A stretch of DNA of 64,000 nt, from contig JAZOOD010000057.1 of the NCBI GenBank assembly GCA_045654805.1, positions 1-64,000 on the forward strand, read 5' to 3'. The notes below the pieces were generated by a model. That model saw only the letters and a list, made by a program, of their open reading frames with translations, was not told the origin of the DNA and searched no databases. Every line of letters begins with the position of its first letter. The first letter of the stretch is position 1. Source of the DNA: CAZNKU01 sp045654805 (GTDB lineage Bacteria > Bacillota > Clostridia > Monoglobales > Firm-18). Below, in pieces: positions 26,407 to 34,144 of this stretch. Both the position numbers and the translations under genes were made by a program.

Positions 26407-26474
26407 CAGACGGTCGACAATAAAACAGGTTTAATGCTCCCCCATGGTTAATCCATATATTCCGTCAGTAACAA
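26404..26474 (-). promoter_or_regulatory. ZTP (pfl) riboswitch of the purine operon
   Basis: Read on the minus strand it has TACTGACGGAA, then a hairpin ATGGATTAACCAT, and later TCGACCGTCTGGGC. These are the two conserved halves of the pfl/ZTP aptamer (ACUGACGGAA and CCGUCUGGGC) that form the pseudoknotted ZMP/ZTP pocket. ZMP (AICAR) and ZTP build up when 10-formyl-THF is short; binding prevents the overlapping terminator and turns on the operon, which includes glyA and the AICAR transformylase. The assignment rests on recognised conserved bases and position before purE. Confidence 0.9.
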
Positions 26475-26498
26475 AAAACCTTTCAAAAAATCACTTAA

Positions 26499-26528
26499 AT
26501 TATATCAAAAAAAACACTATTTTGTCAA
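26499..26528 (-). promoter_or_regulatory. Sigma-A promoter of the purine operon
   Basis: On the minus strand TTGACA (26528-26523), 18-base spacer, TATAAT (26504-26499), about 25 bases before the ZTP aptamer. Confidence 0.8.
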
Positions 26529-26664
26529 CTGTTATTATTCACAATTAACACAAATATTACTAGTTCAATTTATATATTTTGACATTGCACATAATTGATG
26601 ACATAAAATCAATTAAACGTTCATAATCATATACCAAACAGATTGTGTGAGTGGAGGAAAGAAA

Positions 26665-28143
26665 ATGACAAATAACAGCATATATCAGGACATTGAAGCA
26701 CGCACCGGAGGGGATATATATATAGGTGTGGTAGGTCCTGTACGGACAGGTAAAAGTACGTTTATAAAAAGATTTATGGATAAGCTTGTTATTCCGAATA
26801 TTGAGGATGAATATGAAAAAGAACGGGCAAATGACGAGCTTCCACAAAGTGCACAGGGTAAAACAATAATGACCACAGAACCCAAATTTGTCCCCAATGA
26901 GGCTGTGGAAATCACTCTAGACGGAAATGCAAAGTTGAAAGTAAGGCTTATAGATTGTGTAGGCTACGTTGTACCCGATGCTATGGGATACATTGAAGAC
27001 AACGCACCACGAATGGTAATGACACCTTGGTATGAAAACGAAATTCCATTTGAAACCGCAGCAGAAATAGGCACCAAAAAAGTTATAACCGATCATTCTA
27101 CAATAGGATTAGTTGTAACAACAGACGGAAGTATTACAGACATTGAAAGAAAGTCCTACTGCGATGCTGAAGAGCGTGTTATAAAAGAACTTCAGGCTAT
27201 TAACAAACCTTTTATTGTGCTTCTAAACACTGCGTATCCAAACAGTGAACGCACAATTAATCTTAAAAATGAAATGGAAGCAAAATACTGTTGTACAGTA
27301 TTGCCGGTAAATTGTGCGGAGCTTTCCGTTAAGGATATAAATGAAATTACAGAAAACATTCTGTTTGAATTCCCCGTATCCGAAATAAATATCAGTATGC
27401 CAAAATGGATTGGCGAACTAGGTCACGAACATTGGCTGAAAAAGGGACTTACAGAATCAGTAAAGGCATCTGTAGGCAATGTAAAGAAAATTAAAGATTA
27501 TAAAAATATTGCCTCAATTATAAGTACCAGTGAATATGTTGAGAAGGTATCACCTGATAACATAAACCTTGGCACAGGCGAAATTAACCTTGATATTATT
27601 GTAGAGGACGGACTATTCTACAAGCTTTTAAGTGAAACAAGTGGACTTGAAATAGAAAGTGAAGACGAACTTATGGCTATTATGGTGGAAATGGCGGCAA
27701 TGAAAAAGGATTATGAACGTTTTGCCCCTGCATTGGAGCAGGTACGAAATGCAGGATACGGCATAATATCTCCATCCATCGACGAGCTTACACTGGAGGA
27801 ACCCGAAATTGTCCGTCAGGGAAGCAGGTACGGAGTAAGACTAAAAGCATCTGCACCAAGCATTCATTTAATAAGAGCAGACATAGAAACTGAGGTAAGT
27901 CCAGTTGTGGGTACCGAAAAACAATCGGAGGATTTAGTCAAATACCTTCTTAACGAATTTGATGATGACCCAATTAAAATTTGGCAAAGCAATATTTTTG
28001 GCAAATCACTGAACGAACTTGTAAACGAGGGACTACACACAAAGCTTGATAAAATGCCCGAAGATGCAAGACAAAAATTACAAGAAACGTTGTCTAAAAT
28101 TATTAATGAAGGTTCAGGTGGTCTTATTTGTATAATACTATAA
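26665..28143 (+). CDS. spoIVA: Stage IV sporulation protein A
   Basis: SpoIVA is an ATPase that polymerises on the forespore to form the coat basement layer. The start ATG 26665 has GGAGG at correct distance; the frame continues upstream without a site. The 492-residue product has the P-loop GPVRTGKST near residues 24-32 at the end of the TRAFAC-like N-terminal domain, DCVGYVVPDAMGY, and the hydrophobic C-terminus that binds SpoVM and membrane. The family is specific to endospore formers, so this gene identifies the life style of the organism. It is monocistronic. Confidence 0.97.
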   Translation: MTNNSIYQDIEARTGGDIYIGVVGPVRTGKSTFIKRFMDKLVIPNIEDEYEKERANDELPQSAQGKTIMTTEPKFVPNEAVEITLDGNAKLKVRLIDCVGYVVPDAMGYIEDNAPRMVMTPWYENEIPFETAAEIGTKKVITDHSTIGLVVTTDGSITDIERKSYCDAEERVIKELQAINKPFIVLLNTAYPNSERTINLKNEMEAKYCCTVLPVNCAELSVKDINEITENILFEFPVSEINISMPKWIGELGHEHWLKKGLTESVKASVGNVKKIKDYKNIASIISTSEYVEKVSPDNINLGTGEINLDIIVEDGLFYKLLSETSGLEIESEDELMAIMVEMAAMKKDYERFAPALEQVRNAGYGIISPSIDELTLEEPEIVRQGSRYGVRLKASAPSIHLIRADIETEVSPVVGTEKQSEDLVKYLLNEFDDDPIKIWQSNIFGKSLNELVNEGLHTKLDKMPEDARQKLQETLSKIINEGSGGLICIIL

Positions 28144-28153
28144 AACCAATAAT

Positions 28154-28177
28154 CAGAGGCAATTAAAAAATTGCCTC
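28154..28177 (+). terminator. Hairpin after spoIVA
   Basis: AGAGGCAATT pairs with AATTGCCTCT over a short A-rich loop. The downstream tract is CAAAAAATATG, without a T run, so it is a weak rho-independent terminator or an RNA-stabilising end. Confidence 0.5.
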
Positions 28178-28197
28178 TCAAAAAATATGAAAAAATA

Positions 28198-28226
28198 TTG
28201 ACAAACATAATAAATAGTGATAAAAT
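28198..28226 (+). promoter_or_regulatory. Sigma-A promoter of the leucine-attenuated cluster
   Basis: TTGACA (28198-28203), 17-base spacer, TAAAAT (28221-28226). The transcript would start near 28233, just before the leader-peptide ribosome binding site. Confidence 0.75.
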
Positions 28227-28256
28227 AGTTGAAAATGGTTTCAGGAGATAATAATT

Positions 28257-28352
28257 ATGTATTTTAATGCTACATCAAAATTGAACATTCTCCTCAGCGC
28301 TACTCTCCTCCTCAACGAGTTTAAAAGAGTCAGCGCTATTAGTCGTGTTTAA
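28257..28352 (+). CDS. Leucine leader peptide
   Basis: A 31-codon frame with AGGAG 10 bases before its ATG and a TAA at 28350. It reads MYFNATSKLNILLS, then ATLLLNEFKRV. Six codons are leucine, five of them CTC, which is a rare choice in such AT-rich DNA; they come as a pair at 28290-28295 and a triplet at 28305-28313. This is the hallmark of a ribosome-stalling leader peptide, much like E. coli leuL (four leucines before Asn-Ala-Phe). It precedes a LeuA-related gene. Confidence 0.85.
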   Translation: MYFNATSKLNILLSATLLLNEFKRVSAISRV

Positions 28353-28434
28353 TTTGCATTAGGGTTATATGTGTTCTACTACCATACATTTATAATTTTA
28401 AGCTTGCGGCCATAGCGGTTGCAAGCTTTTTATT
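28296..28434 (+). promoter_or_regulatory. Leucine transcription attenuator
   Basis: Strand 1 (AGCGCTACTCT, 28296-28306) overlaps the leucine codons and pairs with strand 2 (AGAGTCAGCGCT, 28326-28337). The terminator (3:4) pairs AAGCTTGCGGCC (28400-28411) with GGTTGCAAGCTT (28417-28428) and is followed by TTTATTTTATT. Strand 2 also contains CGCTAT (28334-28339), complementary to ATAGCG (28412-28417) in the terminator loop and 3' arm. A ribosome stalled on leucine codons would hide strand 1 and free strand 2 to break the terminator. This is classical attenuation inferred directly from base pairing. Confidence 0.82.
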
Positions 28435-28455
28435 TTATTGAAAAGGAGAATTGAT

Positions 28456-29862
28456 ATGCAAAAAATCAAAATTGCAGACATCACTTTGAGAGAAAACGAC
28501 AATTCTATAGGAACAGGCTATAGTTTCAAGGAGAAAATCGAAATTGCAAAAAAGCTCGACAAACTTAATGTTGACATCATTGAAACAGCTAAAATCAATA
28601 ATTCCAAAACAGATATTCTGTTTTTACATACTATATCACCACTCGTACAAAACAGTATTATTTCCTGTCCTGTACAGTACAGTGAGGAAGCCATTGAAGC
28701 AACTGCAAATGCACTTAAGGATGCAAAGTCAAAGAGACTTCACCTTATGATTCCTACGTCATCTGTTCAAATGGAATATATGTGTGGTAAAAAACCCAAT
28801 GCAGTTATAGAAATGATTGAAACACTGACCAAAAAATGTGTATCAGTTTGTGACGATGTAGAATTTTCTGCGCTTGATGCTACAAGAAGTGAAAAAGACT
28901 TTTTGTATCAGGCTATAAGCACAGCTATTGCAAATGGTGCCAAAACTATCACTGTCTGTGATTCAGCAGGTGAAATGTTGCCTGAAGAATTCAATTTATT
29001 TGTTGAAGATTTGTACACAAATATTCCGGAGCTTAAAGATGTTGAGCTTGGTGTTGAATGCTCAGACGAACTTAATATGGGTGCTGCGTGTATGATTTCC
29101 ACAATGAAAGCAGGTGTTACTGCTATTAAAACAACAATAAGCGGTAACAAATTACCATCCCTTGACAGTACCGCAAAGATTATTAAATCACGCGGAGATT
29201 CTATCGGCGTATATGCTGACCTTAATTACACAGAACTTGACTATACAGTAGCTAAGCTTATTGCTATGACAGAGTCTAAAAAAGTTACAGTTATTACAGA
29301 AAATACAATCGCCGCAAGTACCTCTGACATTGTACTAAGCAAAGCAGATGACATCAGGACAGTATCCGCGGTAATCACAAAGCTTGGTTACGACCTTTCC
29401 GACGAGGATATTACAAATGTATATGCAGAATTTACAAAACTAGCCGAGAAAAAGCAGATAAGCGCAAAGGAACTTGACGCAATTATTGCAAACACAGCTT
29501 TGCAGGTTGCACCAACATACAAACTTAAAAATTATGTTATCAATAGTGGTAACATTATGGCGGCTACTGCAAACATTGTATTAGAAAAGAACGGTGAGGA
29601 AATGCAGGCAGTTTGTATAGGTGACGGTCCTATCGACGCAGCATTTGTTACAATAGAGCAGATTGTAGGCAGACACTTTGAACTTGATGATTTTCAGATT
29701 CAATCAGTTACTGAGGGCAGAGAAGCATTTGGTTCAGCAGTTGTTAAACTTCGTTCCAACGGAAAGCTTTATTCAGGCAAGGGTATATCCTCCGATATAA
29801 TCGGAGCCAGTATCAGTGCATACATTAATGCTCTTAACAAAATTTGTTTTGAGGAGGCGTAA
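28456..29862 (+). CDS. LeuA-like protein with degenerate catalytic site
   Basis: The 468-residue protein has the 2-isopropylmalate/homocitrate synthase layout: an HMGL-type TIM barrel (1-265), a linker and a complete C-terminal LeuA dimer/allosteric domain (about 355-462). The barrel is altered at key places. TLRDGEQ is TLRENDN (residues 10-16), and the metal-binding HCHNDLG motif is ECSDELN (201-207), so both ligand histidines are gone. It may be an inactive sensor or have a new reaction. I start at ATG 28456, where AAGGAG fits. It is the first gene after the leucine attenuator and ends 3 bases before the fusion-protein gene. Confidence 0.75.
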   Translation: MQKIKIADITLRENDNSIGTGYSFKEKIEIAKKLDKLNVDIIETAKINNSKTDILFLHTISPLVQNSIISCPVQYSEEAIEATANALKDAKSKRLHLMIPTSSVQMEYMCGKKPNAVIEMIETLTKKCVSVCDDVEFSALDATRSEKDFLYQAISTAIANGAKTITVCDSAGEMLPEEFNLFVEDLYTNIPELKDVELGVECSDELNMGAACMISTMKAGVTAIKTTISGNKLPSLDSTAKIIKSRGDSIGVYADLNYTELDYTVAKLIAMTESKKVTVITENTIAASTSDIVLSKADDIRTVSAVITKLGYDLSDEDITNVYAEFTKLAEKKQISAKELDAIIANTALQVAPTYKLKNYVINSGNIMAATANIVLEKNGEEMQAVCIGDGPIDAAFVTIEQIVGRHFELDDFQIQSVTEGREAFGSAVVKLRSNGKLYSGKGISSDIIGASISAYINALNKICFEEA

Positions 29863-29865
29863 ATA

Positions 29866-32340
29866 ATGAATTTATCTTTTTCTACAAACAGATGGAATGA
29901 CATCAGTTTGGAAAACTTTATAGATATTGCAAATGAATATAAATTTCAGGGTATTGAAATTCACGACATAAATGAGGTCACTACTGAACAGGCATCCGAA
30001 ATCAATCATAAGCTATTGGAAAACAAGATTAAGATTTCCTGTATTGATATGATTTCTGATATATCAGGGGACAATATTGAGGAAACAATAAAGGAATTTA
30101 TGCAGTGTGTAGAGCTTTGCATTACATTACATACACCGTATATCAGAATTAAGGCAGCTTCATCTAATGAAAATAATGTTTTAAAATTTATTGAAAAAGC
30201 CTTGCCTGTAGCAGAAAAAAATAATGTTGTAATGTTGGTTGAGACAGTAGGTATTTATGCAGATACATCAAAGCTTATAGAACTTTTGAACAACTTTGCG
30301 TGCGACAATCTTGCCGCGCTTTGGGATTTGCACTATCCATATCGTGAACACAAGGAATCGCCTGAAACAACAGTTAAAAACCTTGGTGCATACATCAAAC
30401 ACGTACATATGAAGGACTCTGATGGTGAAAATTCATATAACCTTGTTGGTGAGGGTTCATTACCTATTGCCGATATTATGAATGCACTTCGTTCAATTAA
30501 CTTTGACGGCTTTATTTCCATTGAGTGGGACCCGTCATGGGATAACGAAATCGCTGAACTTGATATTATATTCCCCCATTTTATAAGCTATATGTCAAGA
30601 TACAATGACCTTTCAAGAGCAAAGTCCACATTGTATGAAAACAAAAGAGGTACAGGCAAATTTCCTTGGAAAAAGGACGCCTTGGTTGAAAAGACTTTTT
30701 CACAAGTACTTGACAAAATGGTTGAGGAATTCCCTGACCAGACAGCTATTAAATACACAACTCTTAACTATACAAGAACATATTCACAATTTCGTGACGA
30801 TGTAGACAATTGCGCAAGAGCATTGGTTTCTATGGGTGTTAAACCTGGTAGTCACGTAGTTGTATGGGCTACAAACGTACCTCAATGGTACATAGCATTC
30901 TGGGCTACCACAAAAATTGGTGCCGTATTGGTTACAATGAATACTGCTTACAAAATCCACGAAGCAGAATATCTGTTGAAGCAATCTGATGCACATACTC
31001 TTATTTTAATTGAGGGATGGAGAGATTCACACTACAGTGAAATTATTGCAGAACTTTGTCCGGAACTTGAAAATTTAAAACCCGGCGAGCATTTACATTC
31101 AAAAAGATTGCCATTCCTACGCAATATTATCACTGTAGATTACAAGCAAAAGGGATGCTTAACCTGGGAGGAAGCTATGCAACGAGCATCTAAAGTTTCT
31201 GTTGAAGAAATTCACAGACTTGCTTCAGCTGTAAGTCCTCACGATGTATGTAATATGCAGTACACATCAGGTACAACAGGCTTCCCTAAAGGTGTTATGC
31301 TTACACATTATAATGTTGTTAATGACGGTAAATGTATTGGTGACAGGATGGATTTGTCCACAGCGGACAGAATGATGATTCAGGTTCCTATGTTCCATTG
31401 CTTTGGTATGGTACTTGCTATGACAGCTACAATGACACACGGTGGAACTATTCTTCCTATTCCGTATTTTACCCCAAAGCCTGCTTTAGCTTGTATTAAT
31501 CAGGAAAGAATTACAGCATTCCATGGTGTCCCCACAATGTTTATTGCTATGCTTGAACATCCGGACTTCCCCAAGACAGACTTTTCATATATGCGTACAG
31601 GTATTATGGCGGGCTCACCTTGTCCGGAGGCTGTTATGAACGAAGTGGTAAATAAAATGAATATGAAGGAAATCACTATCGTTTACGGTCAGACAGAGGC
31701 TTCACCGGGCTGTACAATGAGCAGTACAGATGACTCTATTGAGGTGCGAGTATCCACAGTAGGCCGTGCTTTGCCGGAAATCGAGTGTAAAATTGTAGAT
31801 CCTGAAACAGGCGAGGATTTACCTGATAATGTAACAGGTGAATTCGTGGCACGCGGTTATAACATTATGAAGGGCTACTACAAAATGCCTGAAGCGACTG
31901 CTGCCGCTATTGATAAAGACGGATGGTTACACACAGGTGACCTTGCACTTCGTACTCCGGAGGGCAACTATCGAATTACAGGCAGACTTAAGGATATGAT
32001 TATCCGCGGTGGTGAAAATATTTATCCAAAGGAAATTGAAGAATTTATATACACTCACCAAAAGGTACAAGACGTACAGGTAATAGGCGTACCCGATGAC
32101 CAGTATGGTGAGGAAATTATGGCTTGCATCATCCTTAAGGAAGGGGAAAATATGACTGTTGATGAAATGAAACAGTATATACGCGACCATATGGCTAAAC
32201 ATAAGGTACCAAAATACATTGACTTTGTAGACAGCTTCCCGATGAACGCAGCAGGTAAAATCCTTAAATTCAAAATGCGTGAAGATGCCGTTAAAAAACT
32301 TGGTATTAAAAAGGTTGAAGGTATCGTAACACAAGATTAA
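29866..32340 (+). CDS. Fusion of sugar-isomerase-like TIM barrel and acyl-CoA synthetase
   Basis: Residues 1-245 are an AP-endonuclease-2/sugar phosphate isomerase-epimerase barrel with all four expected metal ligands: Glu126 (LVETVG), Asp154 (LWDLHY), His181 (HVHMKD) and Glu220 (SIEWDP). Residues 265-815 are an acyl-adenylate/CoA ligase with YTSGTTGFPKG at 466-476, YGQTE at 607-611, TGD at 690-692 and the catalytic Lys798 in NAAGKILK. Both halves look active. The acid substrate is unknown; the ligase half resembles medium- or branched-chain fatty acid and aryl ligases. It is co-transcribed with the LeuA-like gene under leucine control. I know no named protein with this domain order. Confidence 0.8.
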   Translation: MNLSFSTNRWNDISLENFIDIANEYKFQGIEIHDINEVTTEQASEINHKLLENKIKISCIDMISDISGDNIEETIKEFMQCVELCITLHTPYIRIKAASSNENNVLKFIEKALPVAEKNNVVMLVETVGIYADTSKLIELLNNFACDNLAALWDLHYPYREHKESPETTVKNLGAYIKHVHMKDSDGENSYNLVGEGSLPIADIMNALRSINFDGFISIEWDPSWDNEIAELDIIFPHFISYMSRYNDLSRAKSTLYENKRGTGKFPWKKDALVEKTFSQVLDKMVEEFPDQTAIKYTTLNYTRTYSQFRDDVDNCARALVSMGVKPGSHVVVWATNVPQWYIAFWATTKIGAVLVTMNTAYKIHEAEYLLKQSDAHTLILIEGWRDSHYSEIIAELCPELENLKPGEHLHSKRLPFLRNIITVDYKQKGCLTWEEAMQRASKVSVEEIHRLASAVSPHDVCNMQYTSGTTGFPKGVMLTHYNVVNDGKCIGDRMDLSTADRMMIQVPMFHCFGMVLAMTATMTHGGTILPIPYFTPKPALACINQERITAFHGVPTMFIAMLEHPDFPKTDFSYMRTGIMAGSPCPEAVMNEVVNKMNMKEITIVYGQTEASPGCTMSSTDDSIEVRVSTVGRALPEIECKIVDPETGEDLPDNVTGEFVARGYNIMKGYYKMPEATAAAIDKDGWLHTGDLALRTPEGNYRITGRLKDMIIRGGENIYPKEIEEFIYTHQKVQDVQVIGVPDDQYGEEIMACIILKEGENMTVDEMKQYIRDHMAKHKVPKYIDFVDSFPMNAAGKILKFKMREDAVKKLGIKKVEGIVTQD

Positions 32341-32343
32341 TTA

Positions 32344-32374
32344 CAAGGGCGATGTAAAATCGCCCTTAATTTTC
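32344..32374 (+). terminator. Terminator after the fusion gene
   Basis: AAGGGCGAT pairs with ATCGCCCTT, followed by AATTTT. It separates, at least partly, the LeuA-like/fusion unit from the amidohydrolase gene. Confidence 0.7.
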
Positions 32375-32391
32375 GAAAGGCAATGATTCAG

Positions 32392-33192
32392 ATGAAAAAA
32401 TACAAAATTATAGATGCACACTGTCACATTTATCCAGATAAAATTGCACAAAAAGCCTCGGACAGCACAGGCAATTTTTACGATATACCGTCTCTTTTAG
32501 ACGGTAAAATATCTACTTTACTGGAAAAAGGCGCAACAGCAAACATTGAACATTTTATCGTTCAATCCGTTGCTACTACACCAAAACAGGTATCAAGTAT
32601 AAATAATTTTATTGCCGATTCTGTTGCAAACAGCAATGGTAAATTCACCGGTCTAGGAACGTTGCACCCTGACAGTGAAGATATCGAAGCAGATTTTAAC
32701 GAAATAATCAATTTGGGACTAAAGGGTGTTAAATTACATCCGGATATTCAGAGGTTTAAAATTGATGATTACCGTATGCTTAAAATTTATGAACTATGCG
32801 AGGGCAGATTACCTATACTTATGCACACAGGCGATTCACGCTATGATTATTCCAACCCTAACCGAATGGTACCAATAATGGATATATACAAAAATCTGAC
32901 CGTTATTGGTGCTCATTTCGGCGGTTGGTCAATATGGGAGGAAGCTACAAAAAAGCTAAGCAGATATAAAAATTTTTACGTGGACTGTTCCTCCTCCTTT
33001 TATGCAATAACATTTGAAAAAGCAAAGGAACTCATAATGGAATATGGTACAAAAAAAGTACTTTTCGGCACGGACTATCCTATGTGGGAGCCGAGTATTG
33101 AGCTTGAAAAATTTATGCAGATTGACCTTACAAATAGCGAACGCGAAGACATACTTTATAACAATGCTGCGAAATTATTTGATATAAAATAA
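32392..33192 (+). CDS. Amidohydrolase family protein (Amidohydro_2)
   Basis: A 266-residue metal-dependent TIM-barrel hydrolase or decarboxylase. The HxH motif lies near the start (IDAHCHIYPDK), with further metal-site segments KLHPDIQRF, LMHTGDSRYD, GAHFGG and FGTDYPMWE. This arrangement is that of the Amidohydro_2 group, which includes carboxylate decarboxylases as well as hydrolases; the substrate is unknown. ATG 32392 fits the weak AAGG site better than ATG 32383. It lies 52 bases downstream of the fusion gene, behind a terminator, so it may be expressed with it by readthrough. Confidence 0.8.
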   Translation: MKKYKIIDAHCHIYPDKIAQKASDSTGNFYDIPSLLDGKISTLLEKGATANIEHFIVQSVATTPKQVSSINNFIADSVANSNGKFTGLGTLHPDSEDIEADFNEIINLGLKGVKLHPDIQRFKIDDYRMLKIYELCEGRLPILMHTGDSRYDYSNPNRMVPIMDIYKNLTVIGAHFGGWSIWEEATKKLSRYKNFYVDCSSSFYAITFEKAKELIMEYGTKKVLFGTDYPMWEPSIELEKFMQIDLTNSEREDILYNNAAKLFDIK

Positions 33193-33194
33193 AA

Positions 33195-33230
33195 CAGAGG
33201 CTGTAGCAACTATTTTTGCTACAGCCTGTT
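33195..33230. terminator. Bidirectional terminator between amidohydrolase and prmA
   Basis: AGGCTGTAGC (33198-33207) pairs with GCTACAGCCT (33218-33227), with T-rich tracts on both sides, between two convergent genes. Confidence 0.75.
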
Positions 33231-33240
33231 TAGTATTACA

Positions 33241-34143
33241 TTATATTTTACAAACAAATGATACCCATTCGCCTTCTTCTAATTCTTCCACTACCTTATA
33301 CCCTTTTTCATCAAAGGCTTTTTTTACATCGTCCCTACGGTCAATTATAATACCGGAAGAAATAAATACACCATCATCGGCAAGAAATTGTTTAACATCA
33401 CCGCATACACCTATTATTACATCGGCAATAATATTTGCAACTATGACATCATATTTACCCTCTGCCTCATCAACAAGATTACCTCTTTTTATATTATACT
33501 TAGGTGCTTTAAAGTTGTTCATTTCACCATTTTCAATAGCTACCTTTACTGCAACGGGATCAATATCCACACCGGTAACCTCATTTGCACCTATAAGCAA
33601 GGATGTAATTGATAAAATTCCACTTCCGCAACCCACATCAAGTACGCGTGATTTTTCATCAATATACTTTTCAAGATGTGCCATACACATACGTGTGGTT
33701 TCGTGAGTACCTGTACCAAAGGCCATACCCGGGTCAAGTTCTACTATAATATCGCTATCCTTTTTATCATAATCAATCCATGACGGCTTGATAACAAGGT
33801 TTTTTCCAACGTGTATTGGATGATAATACTTCCTCCAATTATTTGCCCAATCCTCTTCGTTTACAGGAATAACTTCTACCTGTACATCTTGTGGTAGCAT
33901 TATTTTAAGCTGTTCTGTAACCGCTATAACATTTTCATTTGTTTCCATATAACCGCTGATACTGACAATAGTCTTATCTTTTGCCAAAAGCTCCTCGTCA
34001 ACATAATCCCATGGGCAAGCGTCAATATCAGAAAAATCCTCTATCATAAGCCCTCCAAAAAAATCCATAGCAGTCATAACTGCGATAGCTGTGTCGGCAT
34101 CTTCCTTTTTTACAGTAACTTTTATTTGATTATAATCATTCAT
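33241..34143 (-). CDS. prmA: Ribosomal protein L11 methyltransferase
   Basis: Trimethylates ribosomal protein L11 with SAM. The 300-residue protein has the N-terminal substrate-binding domain and a class I methyltransferase with VLDVGCGSGILSI (SAM loop) followed by VTGVDIDPVAV, and DVIVANIIADVI as the catalytic-loop region. It directly follows dnaJ with one base between, a common Clostridia/Bacilli arrangement at the end of the hrcA-grpE-dnaK-dnaJ operon. Confidence 0.93.
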   Translation of the reverse strand: MNDYNQIKVTVKKEDADTAIAVMTAMDFFGGLMIEDFSDIDACPWDYVDEELLAKDKTIVSISGYMETNENVIAVTEQLKIMLPQDVQVEVIPVNEEDWANNWRKYYHPIHVGKNLVIKPSWIDYDKKDSDIIVELDPGMAFGTGTHETTRMCMAHLEKYIDEKSRVLDVGCGSGILSITSLLIGANEVTGVDIDPVAVKVAIENGEMNNFKAPKYNIKRGNLVDEAEGKYDVIVANIIADVIIGVCGDVKQFLADDGVFISSGIIIDRRDDVKKAFDEKGYKVVEELEEGEWVSFVCKI

Positions 34144-34144
34144 A

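Noticed and set aside
26560..26660. A sigma-E promoter before spoIVA
   Set aside because: Only a loose CATATACC-like -10 can be drawn, with no convincing -35 at the right distance, so it is not listed.
28227..28456. T-box leader before the LeuA-like gene
   Set aside because: No conserved T-box (AGGGTGG...) or Stem I features; the leucine-codon peptide and alternate hairpins explain the region better.
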